From NCBI GenBank assembly GCA_009760855.2, contig WPIO01000016.1:4981001-5045000 (forward strand): a stretch of DNA of 64,000 nucleotides, given 5' to 3'. Positions 32,177-47,100 of this stretch are shown piece after piece. The translations under genes and the position numbers were made by a program. The notes beneath the pieces are model-generated. The model searched no databases. It saw only the letters and a program-made list of their open reading frames with translations, and had not been told where the DNA came from. The DNA comes from Cristatella mucedo (Eukaryota > Bryozoa > Phylactolaemata > Cristatellidae). Numbering within the stretch: position 1 is the stretch's first letter; each line of letters starts with the position of its first letter.

Positions 32177-35100
32177 GTAGCCTTCCCCGCGTCCCCACTG
32201 ACGAACGTTTGCACGCTGCCGGCCGGCCGGCTGGCTGGCTGGCAGGCTGGCTGTGTGCGCGCGCGTCGTTCGGCGTCTTTCTGCGAGATTGACGCCCGCC
32301 GCCGCAGCCTTCGCCGCCGCTCGTCTCCGCCGCAGCTTCCAGCGGAAATGCGACGAGCTGGAGCTGAAGAGCGGCAAGATATACGACGAGTTCAAGCAGA
32401 TACAGGTCGACCGCGACCAGATGGTGGCCTACCTCAAAGCGGCTCTCGAGGAGCGCGGCGAGGAGCTCACCGCGCTCAATGACCAGTACGTCAGAACGCA
32501 GCAGCAGAAGGAGCAGGAGAAGGAGGGCTTCGAGGCCCGCATGCAGGAGGCGCGCAACGAGCTGGCCGAAACCCGCGAGACGCTGCTCAGCGAGAACGTG
32601 CTCCTGAGTGAGTTTGCAGCGTTTAGCCTGCGCGAGCGATGCACTCTGGGCCCGGGCCCAGCGAGCAGGGTCGAAGGGTGCGGGCGGCCATGGGCGCCGG
32701 GCGTCGGCTGTCCGGCGGAGTACGCGAGGCAGTGGGGTCGACCTCCGTCTGGGAATCGAGACTTCGCCGCCGCACGGGGTTGCGATGATGGCGGCAACGC
32801 GACGACCGATAGCACACAATCGCGACTCGAGTTTTAATTCGAGAAAGAGTGCACATTGTTCTGCTCCACGGCAGCCGGTCTTAGGAAGGCTGGAGGAGCA
32901 CGTTGAGAGGGACGGAAAGGGCGGTGTGGCCGTCTCAGACTGCGAACGTAGACGTGGCCCGACGTCGAGCCGGCCGACTGTGGCTTGTTTGCTGACGCAG
33001 CTGGCGCTATGCAAGGGAACCCCTCACACAGGAGTTGGTTCGAGGGAGGGCGTGTGGTTTGATGCCAGAACGAGCGGCAAAATAAAATATATATATATAT
33101 ATATATTATGAAATTATATATAATATATATATATATATATAATATATACAATTCATTTGTATAGTGCCTCAAGAGAAGATAATCTCTATTCAGGCGCTTC
33201 ACTTGCGCCACGGGGCTCGAGCCCGCGACCTCGGTGAGACCTTGGTCGGGGCGAGAGAATTAATGACCACAGGGCCAAACCAGCTCAGCAGCTCACGGGC
33301 TTCGGTGCAGCTGCTCAAATGACTCAAACGAGTTGCCTGTGCACAGGGGATGTGCAGTGCGCGTAGGCAGTCGAGTCGGCAGTAACTTGGCGTGGAGGGA
33401 GAAGATGAAGAGCTGATAGCGTCCGTACAGTCAGAAAGCGTGGCAATGCAAGCGATGACGATGGCCGTGCGACCCAAACTGCCATTGGCTACACCGTTGC
33501 CTGCCATCCGAAGCTGGCAGTGGCCTTGCGGTGGATGTGCAGAGCGACGAGACGCCTGTGACTCGTCCTGGGGTGGTGGTGGTGGTGGTACCTAAAGGCT
33601 CGCTGACTCTGTCTGTCCCTATGAATGATGAGAGGATGATGCGTGAGCCCTTCGAGAGAGATGTCCCGCAAAATTTGTGTGCAGAGCCTCTGTCGCTGCT
33701 GCAGACAGCTCAGCTGCATCAGGAATGGACAACCATTTTTGCCGGGACTGTTTTGAGCTGAAGGCCCCTTGAACTAGCAAGGCAGGCAGCGGTCCCTGGT
33801 AGCTGTAAGGGCTTGCCCGTCTATTTTTTCCTTCGGGCTGCAACTTAAAAAAAAGAAAGTCAGAGCAATTCGAGGAGGTTGAACATTGACCAAGCCGGAG
33901 CCAGACCATCGCTGGCTTGAAGGGCCATGATGGCAACATAGCGCTGCAATCTTTAGTGACCCTGCTCGGTTCGCACACGGCGCTCAGCGCGCCGGTGACG
34001 CCTTGTGACGCTTACTTGTTCCTTGTAGATGCTCGCTTGTCGTCCCTTGACGATTTCAAGTATAAGAAGGACGAGCTGATGACGAACTTGACGCGCATGG
34101 AAGAGGAGCTTGCTCGGCAGAAAAAGGAGCAACAGGACACGCTGTACGATCTCGAGAGGAAAGCCGTAGTTGAGAAGGACAGGTGGGTCACTGAGAAACT
34201 TACTCCTTCTTTCCTCCGCCCCCACCCCACACCCACTCGATGTGTCGCACGCTGAAGCGCTTAGCTGGCGCCGTGTTGTTCAGACGCCGGCCTCGGCTCT
34301 CGTGCTGAGAAGGCGTCACTCACATGACGACTGATCGTAAGTAATCCAGGCGCGCGGTGTTCCGAGACGTCTCGTCAGTGGATGAGCGCATTTCCTAGGC
34401 CCACTTCTCCCAAGACGCCGGCCTACTTTCAGCTGCAGAGCATCGACAAAGTCAGGGCTGCTTACACGACGTGCACGACAGCCAAACGACAGCTCACGTC
34501 GCCTTGTGACGTTGCGTCTAGGTTGCTGCGATTGCTTGCAATCGCAGCAACTCTCGGCCTGTACCCTCAGTCGTCAAAATTGTACTCCCCCTGTGAGCGC
34601 TCTCGTGATGCATTGCCAAGGTGGCTGTGCAGACAGGAAACTAACTGCGCTGCTGCCAAAGTCGAGAGAGCACTCGTGCACGACTGTATGCAGCCTTTTT
34701 TCTACCACTGATGGGCACGGCTGCACATGTAATGTAATGTATCTCCGTCAGTAACTCTACAAAGTCATAAAGACCACGTGGGTGTTACGCAGGAGAGTTT
34801 TGTATAGCGCACTCACAGCCTAAGCGACTTTCGGTACGCATTCGGTACCCAACAGACTTCGTCTCACGAAACAAAGAGAAAGTGGGAAGCATAGCAGAGT
34901 CAGGAGAGCAGTTGAGATAGTGAGTAGCTTAGAAGTAGCAGCTCAGGACCGCTGAAAAGGATGTGCCATAGCCAGCAGTAGGAGAGTAGTTGTCGTTGTG
35001 TAAGAGAAAACTCACTATTGATGGGCACACCAACACGTGTGACTCAGATATTGAGAAACGTAACGCTCAAAAGCGACTCTGCCTGCAAATCTCCTGTTGA

Positions 35101-38100
35101 ATCGGCACGAAGTCTGGGGTGCCATGTTCCAAAGAGACCTTTCATTGGACGACCACATCAGCTCCACAGTCAAGTCTGCCTACTTTCAGAGGTGAGCCGT
35201 GATGGCACACTAGGTAAGGCGGTTGCTTTCACGACCTCGGTCCCGAGGTCGTGGGTTCGATTCCTGCAGTGAGCGATTCTTTATCGCCACTGCAATCAGC
35301 TAGGATTTATTTACTTATTTACATAGCATTGCTGAAATTCGGGCTTGTTTAGACAGGGATATAACATCTAAATTGGTCCATGCATTCGTAGCATCCCTAC
35401 TCGACTTGTGTAATGCATTGGTTGCTGGTCTACCGGCCTGTGCAATCAGTCGCTTACAGTTGGTCCAAAATTCTGCAGCTAGTCATGTCTGTCGAGAGCG
35501 GCACAGTTGCTACAGCACACCACTTCTTGCCAACCTGCACTGGCTCCCAGTCAAGCAGCATATTGACTTCAAGGTTCTGTCACTCACTTTTTGATAGTCC
35601 ATTCTTTGGTTCCTGCTTAACTATCAGATCTATTCCCCCCTCCTCCCGCCAGGCCATGCATCGTACCACCCGCTTTTCTGAATTTAATCTGATAGTTGAC
35701 TTGTGCCTATGCCTGACATGGTTATTGGTCACATTCTAATATCATTTTTTATTTGTCCCTATTTGTTTTGTTTAAATATCAACGATATATCATTGCAATA
35801 TTATGCATTTGTTATGCACAAACATTGTTATGCAATACATTTCGGCCGGTTAGCTTTGTGTAATGCATGCAATATTTCGAAAGTGTTCAACGTGGTCTGC
35901 TGACTATGTGTGCAGCTAAGTTTGCCTATTGCACCTAGCTGTATTCGCTCAGAAAATCCTGGGGGAGGTATGTGCATGCATCAGGGTATTATGCTGCATT
36001 AGTGCTCCACTTTTATTTACCATGCGATTAGTGTACCAAGGTTAGTGAACGGCTGAATTTGTAGACAGCTGCAGGCGATAACTACGTGACTTCTCAAGAA
36101 TCTTCTGCCAGTTGTTAAGTCACTGCTAACGTTATGTTTTGGAATGCACCCGAACAATTTGATGAAATGCTGTAATTTCCCATCCTTCTGCCAGCCATTG
36201 TATTTAGGGAATGCCTCTCAGTTGTCTCCATAAGTTAAATCAAACGTCTGCAGCACACATTGCTCCTTCAGCTCTTTAAGTACCTCTGCACCAACAGCAA
36301 CTCGTAGCATCTGTGCGCCAACGATTATCGTGCTCTGCCATTTTCAGGTGCAATTTTGTTCGGCTTTTGCAATCAGTGTGCTTGATCTAGATGCCCGTTT
36401 CTTACCACTCTGCTTTTACTTGACCACATTCTGCAGCCGAAAGACATTCCTTCTGATGGCTGTTTCTCTTGCTATCTTTTGCTTTCACTTTCACTTGAGG
36501 AAAGGTCTGCAAGGATTATGGTGCATATGTTTTCTTTGAAGCCTTAAAAGTAAACAAAGTCAACTGCACGGAATTAAGTAATCGACGAACGAATGAGGTC
36601 TGCTTCTAATTAGCTTGAGATTCTTGTTTTTCTGAGACCTCCTAGGAGTGTTTGCACACATGTACACGTTGAGAGTCCATAAACCCGGTTTGGCAGCAGT
36701 AGGTAGGTAAATGTGTTAAAATTTTCGCTGGCAGGATTACAAGTAATAGTTGGCATGAAGAGCCGCTGAACTCACAGATCTGTGAGGCCATTGATTGGAA
36801 TTTTTACTTCCGTTCTAATATATGGTTTTTCAAGAGCCACGTAAATTTAAATGCTGTGTATGGCACCCGAATTACGACGGTGTGCTGGCTGGCATTGAAT
36901 CAGCATCTGCTGTTGCCAACAAATAGCGATTTTGCCTGACCAGAAGCCCGTTGAGGTTCATTCGTCTAGTTCTGCAATACTTATGACTTCACTGCTACTC
37001 GAACTTTCGCTTCCCCCTGACCTAGGATGCAACATGCCGGCTGGGCTATATGCTTGGAGGAGAAAATGCCCGGCTCTGCCAAAATGCCAGCTGAGGTCGC
37101 TTGCCGAAAATGGACAACTCGTAGCTCTTCTTCGGAGATCGTGCGCTGCAGTTACTACTTTTTCCTCGTCGTTCAGAATTTACCTGCATGTTGGTTGATG
37201 GAAACTCTCTTGTGCTTCGACTGACACTCTGCTTTATTCCTTAATAATTTTGGTGTGCACGCCTGACGTGCACATGCCGTTAGATTGACACCTCATGAGG
37301 AAAGTGCCTATAGATGGTTATTGGTATTTATAAAGTTATGAGGCTCGAGTTAAACCGCAGCTGCCAAGACAAGTGAGTATCATCTATGCAGTTCGGTGCA
37401 ACGTGTGGCCACGTGTATGTCTAGATTTTTTCTTGCGTCTGAATCTGAATTCAGAACAATATCTTTTTTAATTATAAGATCTTTGATGACTTGATGCTGT
37501 CTAGATTTTTTTAAATCTCGGCGCTGATCCCAGAGTATATGAGCAAGTGACCCTTGCATATGCGCCATCAATTGTAGCTAAAGTCCAGGCACGAGCTTGG
37601 CCGAAGTCTTGATAGTAGCAGCTCTCTCTTGTCGTAGACTCACTTTTTTTGTGACACTCCTTCAGTGCATACCGACTTGTGCAGTGTCCAAGTCAGGTGG
37701 AGTTATTTGAATCTGTGCCCATTTGCTGCATGCATTAACCTGTTCATCTTGTGCCAGTGGTGTGCGTATTATGCTGACCCTTTTTTACCTGTACCTCGTT
37801 CGTTACAATGCCGGTCTGTCGACTGCACACTGCCCGTGAGTTGCTGGCATATTGTGAATGGAGTACACTGGTATCCGTGTGCCATTGATCGGATCGTGCA
37901 TTTTCCTTGTTGGCAGGCTGAAAAAAGAGATGCTGACGAAGGTCAACGAACTGTCGACCGAGTTTCGAAAAGTCTCCAACCAGCAGATGGCAGAGACCAC
38001 CAAGAGGACCATTCACGAAAATGTCGAGATCAATGCAAAGCTGATCAAAATGTCGGCCCGGACGATGGAGCTGATCGAGATCAACGATCGCCTGAAGGCA

Positions 38101-41100
38101 CTCGACAAGAAGCAGAGGCAACACATCGAGCTGCTCGATTTCAACGAAAAAGAGTTCGACCGAAAAAATCAGGCCAGCCTCAAGGTATTGTAACTTTTCT
38201 TGTGACTGCGGTTGTTCACTTGCAAAGGGAGGTTGTCCCCCTTGGCATAAGTTTTTCTATGCTTGCCATCTGACCGTCTGCTCGTAGCGCCAGGTAGCGT
38301 AGGTAGCGTAGGTCTCAGCAGGCTTGCCTGACTCAGCGGGCATGCATGTGCACTGCGCCCGTGGCACATTCCTTCGTGTGGCACAGGATTTTCTACTGGA
38401 TTGGTCTCAAGCCCATTGGGCATGAGCTCAAATCAGGTAGCTTCCTTTGTAAATCTGATTTTTTTGGGTCTTTTTTTGGGTACAAAAAGGTTGATCTCTT
38501 CACTTTCTCACATGCCTGACTTCTCTTGTCTGTTTTACTTGTATAGAAAAACGGCAAATACTTTGATAGAAAATTGTTTATGGTTGTATAGCCGAACTCG
38601 GCAGCCCAGCACCCAAAATCCGTGGCATTAACCACCATCAGCCTGTGTATGCCTAAATATAATGTAATGTTATGTATCTCCATCTGTAGCTCCACAATGA
38701 CTAGGTGAGTGCCACAGAATTTTGTGTAGCACACTCAAAGCTTAAGCAGCTTTTTGATGCGCATGCGGTAGCCAACAGACTTAATTTCGCAAAGCAAAGA
38801 GATAGTGAGAAGCATTTCGAAGTGAGGATACCATTCGAGGAAGTGAATAGCATGGGACCACTGGATGGCTGGAGAGGTAGATGTGCTGAGTTGGCAGCAG
38901 AAGAGAGGATGTCGTTGCATAAGAATAGTGGAAGTTTGTTTACAGTCTAGGACCTGCATAGCAAAGGCTGCAGTTGCCAAAGGTCTTTAAGCAAAAACAA
39001 GGATTAGCTACTCTATTTTTCCTAGAGGAACGGAGGGCACGAGGAGGCTGAAAATTGTGCGGCACTTCAGCTTGGTGTGGAGGAGCCAAGCCTTGGAAGG
39101 GGCCTTTGGGTCAGAGCAAGAGTGGTGCTCTGATCTGATGTTGATCAACTAGGAGCCATCAGGCAGCTCCTTATGAATAATTGGTAAATATAATTCATTT
39201 GTATAGCACCCTAAGAGAACTCAATCTCTATTCCGATGCTTTACATATGCCATGGGGTTCAAGCCCACGACCTCTGCCAGACCTTGATCAAGGCAAGCAC
39301 CTTAACCACTGGGCCAAATCAGCTCCTTGAGCAAAGGAGACACTTTACTGAACCTTCTGGTATTTTTTGACCATCCTTGTAGTCGCATTCATTACAAGCT
39401 ATAGAGGTTTGATCTCTTTATTTTTTGACCCTGCTAAAACTGAACTATGGTAATCTAGCCTTCTCAGAAGCAGAGAGCGTTCACCTTGACAGAAGCAGAG
39501 AGCTAGTGAGATTGTAAGTTAAGTTAGTAAGTAGGTAAATAAGTAAGATCGTTAGATCTGATTCGTTGGAAGTCCCTAATCTTGGACTGGGATAGAACGT
39601 GATGTCTAGCTGCTGTAATGGTCATTTGAATGAGACTTGCAAGCATCAAGCGAATTGTCAAAGACGCGTGGATTAAATAACGAGCACGTGATGACGGTCG
39701 CACCTCAGCACCGCCCGTTAGAAGAGCAAAGTATACTAGTCCAGCGCTGCGTTTAGGGTTTCCTTCAGGCAGGAACCTGTCATGCATTCTGCTCCCTACT
39801 ATGGCTAGCAGTGACAAGACTAGTGATCTGTTTGTGTCGTGAAGTGGTTCCAAAACCAGGGCTAGGCTAGATTTTTGGTAGCATTGCAGCAGATGCCTTC
39901 CTTCGGCCTGACTTAAATCCCTTTAGTCAGAGGCATCTGCCGAAATCGGCCGGTCTTTGTGCTGCTGCTTGCCAGCATACTTGCTCTGTCCTGCCAGCAT
40001 ACGTGTTTGTGGCCACTCCCGGCTTCTAGTAAGCAGAGCTCCAGATTTTACCAAGATCTTCCAGCCTTGCATGCTCGATCCGGGGTTTGGCTCGCGTGAG
40101 TGCATCGAACATCGTAAGTTTGGCTTCAAGTTCCGAGAGGCTTGTGCCACATGTCTCATTCTTTTTCAAAAAATAGAATGACGAAGAAAGCCCGGGAGGG
40201 CCAATCCAGAGTTTAAATGGTGCCAAGGTCAGCGGTTGGTTCTGCCTCGAATGCACCTTTTCTCGGCACAGTGCTCCTGCAAACGGTGCTGTGCTCCAAA
40301 TACGCTTTGCTTCAGGAGCGACGACTTGTCGCCCTAAGCGGCAACCTCGTTCTGGAGGGTGCCCTTGGGCAGGTTTACCCTTTGCCTCCAGCTCTGTCCC
40401 ACCTCGAGTGACTCTGAGAAGCAGCTCCATGAGTGTGTGTTCGGAGGCCAAGGCCGCGCATACGTTGCCTCTCGAGTGGCACTTCAAGAGCCAGCCCTAG
40501 TCATTGCAGCGATAGTAATTGCAGCGACCCCGCTGCTTAAGTACCTCTGCAAAGTATGGAAAGTGTCAGCTAATAGGCTAGCTTTGCTAGCTAGCATGCA
40601 TCCTAGAAGGAAGCCTGCTGTTAAAGCATACATGTGAGTTCGAGGAGTCAAAGGTCAACAATAATCACTGCATAGAGCTCAGCTCGACTTAACCACCAGT
40701 TCATTCCACCAGTCTGGCAACCGTTCATACGTGGCCTCTTGGTTTATTTAGGCCGGAAACTATCAACCTTAGTAATTTTGAGCGTGGGTTCCATGCATAC
40801 GCAAACGTAAGTAACTGCTAATTTGCTATCTGGATGCTTATCGATGAGGGAGAGAGCTGGTGCCGTATGCATATGTAACCTCGAAGGACGGAATGCACTC
40901 TCGTAGTTAAAATTGAAAATCGAATGTAATTTTTAAGTGCATTCATATGTCCCGTAAATGGAAGTAATTTCTGTCGTGAGCTTCGCAGTTGCCACATCAC
41001 ACCACTTCTCGCCGACCTGCACTGGCTACCAGTCAAGCAACGGATCGACTTCAAGGTTTTGTTGCTCACTTTTAGGCCATTTCATCTTTTGCTCCAGCCT

Positions 41101-44100
41101 ATCTCTCAGATCTACTCCCCGCACCAGGCCAAGCATCGTAGCACCCGCTTTTCGGAATCCAGCAGTTTACCAATACCTCGTACAAACCTCAAATCCTTTG
41201 GAGAGTGTGCATTTAGTTCGTATGCTCCCAAAGCCTGGAACTCACTCCCGACTTGCTCACAACATCCCCTGACTTGACCACATTAAAAAAACTTTAAAAA
41301 GGAACCTATTTAGGGCAGCATTTAGTGGGTCCCTGCGATTCATCCTTAATGTGCTTGTGCGTGCTGACACTGTGCATGCTGCCACTGACCATACTTGCAT
41401 AATGACCCTGTGCATGTTACCCCTAACAATGTTATTCATGTTGTTTATCAAGCATGATATCACTCACCATTCAATCGCGGTTCCCTTTGCAGCACATGTA
41501 AAGCGCCTAGAAAGAGATTGAGTACTCTGAGGGCACTTTATCAAGTGCATTATTATTCTTATTGCTGAATTGCTAACCCGAGTTGGCCTATGGGAAGAGA
41601 GGCTGCATGAATGCAAATTTTAGTGGGCATCCTTCCAATTAGCAATTTATGTGGTTATGGTTTAGTTTCGAAGCGACCGTGTGAGAGGCCCTGAAGTGGT
41701 CCAACCAGACGCCCCTGAGAGCAGCAGCGAAATGAAGCTGAAGGCCGCTGTGTGGCCACATTTCCAGCAATTCAGCATTTCAAGCCGTGGAGTGAGTGAG
41801 TGAGTGAGTGAGACATTACACCGTGTCCTCTGAACATATTCCCTAGATCATATTTTACTCATTGAATCACCTCTCGTAAGGGTACTGATCTAATTCTTGG
41901 GTGTGGGCATTAGCTATTATTTTATCATTATAATTATACATAATTATTATTTAAGAGAGCGATTTTCATCTAAGAGCAAGGATCTTGAAAGGGTAGGAAT
42001 GGAATACCGATGCTGCGCTGCTGCTGTGCAAGTTTCCGATCCGGCGATCGAAAGGCAGAAATTAGCAGTGCAGTTAGAAATTAGCAGTGCAGCCAGCATT
42101 GACGAGAACGATTGAATTTCGTTTAATCTAGTTTCATTGGGTAATGCAAATTTCGGTTCCTGGACAGTAAGAGCTATTTCCTAATTGCTTATGCCTCGGA
42201 AGTATAGGAAATGGCCATAATTCCCTGCAAACTTTGCTTCTGTGACCTGGACAGTGGCGATGAACTTGAAGTTAACCCATTTCCTATGGGAAAACTAGCA
42301 GATGCTCACTTCTTGTGATTCACGCACGCGCACTTATTCAGAAGCACACAGCAAATAGCAAACAGCATCAGCATGTACTTACTCTCCGAAGTCAGTCCAA
42401 AACGACCACTCAAAGGGGTTCAGAAATGAGTGCGTGTGTGTGTTCTAGATTTGCAGCTCTGCAGCAAATCCTTTTCTTGAAGAAACTTTCGAACATGGGT
42501 ACTGTGTCATGCTCTCGCTATGCCCTCCTTAGTAACGGCGTTCAGAGTGCAAATATATAAATATAAATGTACACGAAAATATATCCTGGTGAAAGTGCTC
42601 GCCTGGCTTCTCTGAAGGGTGCGCTCCCGCGGTCATCTTGAGTTGTGCAAGGTGAGCGTCGAGGGGACGGGACTTTGAGGGACATTTCTGCCTTCATAGC
42701 CGGCTCGGCTCTTGATTGCAGTCTGCACTAGCGGCTCATTGTTTCCAGCCTCGTGATTTCACCGGAAGCCGCAAACCACTGCAGCAAACTGTTTCGAGCC
42801 AGCCTCTCACATCCTGTTCAGCTTCTCGGCAAATTCGTCGCACTCTGTGCCCTTCTTTATCTGTCCGACGAAGATACCGGCTTTGACCTTTGCCTACGAC
42901 AGCTGTTGAAAGACACGCTTGAGGTACTTTAATCACACTGACTCACAGTCTAGAGCCATGACAAATTGCTTGCCGAGGCAAAAGACTTGATGTGCATGAT
43001 TGTGGCGTCAGCACCTTCCCAGTGGCTGCTGGCGGCTCACAAGTGATTGCGTTCGTCCGTTCTGATAACTCGTCCCCACTGTGGCCAATCCCTTTTGTGA
43101 CAGTGTGCGCCTGAGTGTCCCGGCTGTCCCGTAGGCAAAGGAAACAAGGAAACTTGTAAAGCCGCCTTGTATGCCCATCAGGAATAATGAAGCCAATTTG
43201 AAGTCTTTAGTGACCCCCCTCACGTGTAGTAGTCGCCATACTTCAAGGCAGTCGCTAACATCTTGACATTGGCATAGTCCTGTTTGATGTGCACAGACTA
43301 AGCCGTGGGAAGAGACAGGGGTACGTGTTCTCGTTATGAAGGATCACAGCTTTGAGGCTCCCAGATGAACTATATATGAGCAGGCCCAGTTTCTAGGATT
43401 ACATGGTGGTTCGCATAGCCTCGATTAGGTCAGCCACGTTGCTACAGAAGCATGGTCCATCTTGCCGACTGAAGAAGTTTGAGTAAAAAAGTTCCAGATA
43501 CTTTCTCTGACATGTAACTTGCACACTTTCATCCAGCAAGAAAGTTTCACTCCTTGAGCCAAGGTGTCTGACGCTCAGTATTGGACTTGGCATGACCACG
43601 GTCTCTGATCAGATCGGCGAGGTCTTGCTGTGAGGGAAGTATGGCTTTCTCTCCACATCTGTGAAATCGGATTGTGAATCTGAAATGTCTTGTTTGCTGT
43701 CCGACTTGCTGCTCTCGCCTGATGATAGCTGATCTCTCTCCAAATGAATATGGAAGCTCAGGACAGTATGGTAATAGGGCAGCAGATGATGGATTGTGCG
43801 TATGTTGTGTGTCTCTCCGTTTTGCTAGATAGCAAACGACTTTCGAGAACCTGTACTCGACTGTACTCAGCATTCTCATCTGGCACGCAGACATTAATTT
43901 CTAGCAGAACATCTCGTCTGCACACCGACAGGAACGCTGTGCTAGTGTCTCGGTGTTGCCTACTAACAGGAATGCTTTGCTCTGATTCGCTGGCTAGTAT
44001 AGGGCGCCCAGTACAGTACCCACCCAACCGCAGGCAGCTGCCCAGCCATTCGCCACGATGGTAATGGATGGAGAAGCAATCACTACACGTGATTACACGA

Positions 44101-47100
44101 TTCTTTCCTGCATGCTCTTCTCAGCTGGACGTTTGAAAGGGTCCACCGTGTAGAAGTAACAGTTGCTTGAGTGGTCATTCGACTCCCCCCCAAAAAAAAA
44201 TTCTTAGGATAGCATACTTCATGACTCTTTTATCTACCCACTGTGCTAGTCTCTAATCATGCAAGAAATAAATGAATGATATTTTGTAAAAAACTTCGCA
44301 CAAATTTCGTACAAACCTGCTTTTCGGAATCCAACAGTCTACCAATGCCTCGTACAAACCTCAAATCCTTAGGAGACCATGCATTTAGTTCGTATGCTCC
44401 CGAAGCCTGGAACTCCCTCCCGACTTGCTTCAGAACATCCCCTGACTTGACCACATTTAAAAACAACTTAAAAACAAATCTATTTAGAACAGCATTTAGT
44501 GGGTCCCTGTGATTCGTTCTTCATTTGCTTATGTCTACTGACACTGTGCATGCTGCCACTAACCACATTTGCATGCTCTGTACATGTCACCCCTAACCAT
44601 GTTATTCATGTTGTTTATCAAGCATGATATTACTCACCATTCAATTGTGTCTCCCTTTGCAGCAAATGTAAAGCATCTAGAAAGAGATTGAGTACTCTGA
44701 GGGCGCTTTATCAAATGCATTATTATTATTATTATTATTAACACAATACAATACTAATGCTGTGCAAGAGATTCTGTCAAGCTAACAGCAATTTTTCGCC
44801 TTACCGCAAACAGCTCTCTTTCGGTGTTCGTTTGTGAAACAAGTACCCAGGGCTTGTCTTGATCCTCGACACCCATGCTAAAGCATGCTGTGTAGGCCTT
44901 GTACAGCATTAAAGGTGTACATCATAACAGCTGCTCTCACGGAATTCGATTTTGCTCTTATCTTGATAAATTCTCCACACTCTAGAAAAATTGTCTTATA
45001 CGTGCAGGCAAACCCTTGATGCCATATCAGTTAAATAAAGCTATTTCTATTCTGTTACTCTGCAATACAATAGCCTATAGTGTTTGCTTAAGGTACCAGT
45101 ACGGTTACACTTCTATGGATACTGCTCTGAGCCGTGGTGTCACACTGGGTGAGGCGGCTGCTTTTCACGACCTCACTCACGGGTCGTGGGTTCAAACCTA
45201 CGGTGGGTAATTCTCTATTGCCGCAAGCGGCGATGAAGCAGCCTTAAAGGCACTTCTGTCGCTGTACAAAAGAGGCAGTTGAATCAGCCGTGTATTTTTT
45301 GTGTAGTGCTGCCTGCCAAACCCAGCTAATTCCGGTTGCGATACAACGTATGCTTTCTGTGCAAACCTGCCGTGCGAACCTGCATTAAACCAAAGAAGAG
45401 AATTTCAAAATATCGTTTTTATCACCTTGATAGAACAAAGTTCTTGCTCGGCAGTAGCTTTATTCTATATATTTTAGGCATAAGAGATAGATTAGGAAAA
45501 TGCACTCTTTACCCAAGGAAAAAAATTTAAATTGTTTCGTGTCATCGTTTCCACCGAGTCTTTGTATATCGAGGATGCAGCTTAGCGTCGAACCTTATGA
45601 AATGCTAGTCGAGTCTTGTGGAATCCGACGGCAGTATCCGGCCATCCGTGCCTGCCCCCTCCTGCCACTGGAATCCATATCCGGCTGCCAGAACCCTGTG
45701 ACTCACAATGTACGATCTGATGCCAGCTTACACGGCCTTCCTTCCGGGTTCGTCAGATGAAGCTATTTGCCTCAAAAAAGCAGCTTGTGGTCTGCCGATG
45801 TAATAATGGGCCTCGAGATCCAGAAGTGCCTGCACTGCACTATCCTCTTTCTAACGTCGCAAGGGGCGTTCGGAGTGTCTCTGCAAATAGGCAGCTGGAC
45901 TGCCATGCGGTTTGTGCTCAGACAGATAATCCAGCAGGCTGGATTCTCTCCGAACGGCATTTTTCTCAACGGCAGCGCGACACCAATTCTGAATTTACGT
46001 CCAATGTCCGGTCTGACCTCCGGCTTCGGTTTGTTCAGACGTCAGAGCCCAGCTCCTGACCCGGCGGCCAAGGCCCACACACGTGACTTGGCTGCTTCCA
46101 TGAGATCGAGGCTCAGCGATGGAGCCGTGATGGCACACTAGGTAAGGCGGTTGCTTTCACGACCTCGGTCCCGAGGGCATGAAACGTGGGTTCGATTCCT
46201 GTGGTGGGCGATTCTTTATCGCCACTGCAAGCGGTGGTGAAAGCCGTAAAGGCTCTTCTGTCGCTATACAAAAAGAGGCGGTTTAACCAGCTAGGACTTT
46301 TTTTTATTGTAACTTGCTTCAGAGCCGTTGCTTGACTAGAGGTGACACAGACCGAATGAACTTACCTGTGCTATGTTGACACACCTTGCCGGCCGCATTC
46401 CTCATGTGCCCGGTGGTTAGGGTGGCGCAAAAGTCAGCAGGCTGTCGCTTAATGGTAATCAGCCGCTAGCAGCATCAGAAGATACTGGACTATTTTGCAT
46501 TTCCTGTAGATTCTTCTTCCCTTCTTTCTTGTATTTCTTTCAACGGCTTTGCATGTGTGCTGCTGCTACGACTACGACTCATCGTTATAATAAGCCATTG
46601 ATTGGCTCCCAGAAACAATGTGCTGACGAACGCTGTGCATACGAAATTTCATAATTGAAACATGCCTGCACTGGGTCTCTGGCCGCAGAAGTACTGGTCA
46701 TGGAATAATCATAATAATAATAATTCACTTGATAAAGCGCCCTCAGAGAACTTAATCTCTCTCTAGGCGCTTTACATTTGCTGCAAAGTGAAATGCAATT
46801 GAATGTTAGGTAAAACCATGCTTGAAAAACAAACAAAATGAATAATATGGTTAGGGGTGACATGCACAGGGTCAGCATGCAAATGTGGTTAGTGGCAGCA
46901 TGCACAGTGTCAGCACGCATAAGCACATCAAGGACGAATCACAGGGACCCACTAAATGCTGTCCTAAATAGGTGTGTTTTTAGGCTCCTTTTAAATGTGG
47001 TCAGGTCAGGTGATGCTCTGACGCAGGTCGGGAGGGAGTTCCAGGCTTTGGGAGCATATGAACTAAATGCACGGTCTCCAAAGGATTTAAGGTTTGTATG

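Noticed and set aside
31880-33111. Long overlapping frames on both strands around CFAP157 exons 1-2
   Set aside because: They cross the splice sites of a well-supported gene and read intron sequence; they are shadows.
45767-46141. 124-codon plus-strand ORF as a gene
   Set aside because: Its C-terminus is read from the head of a SINE1 copy, and no domain or partner exon is visible.
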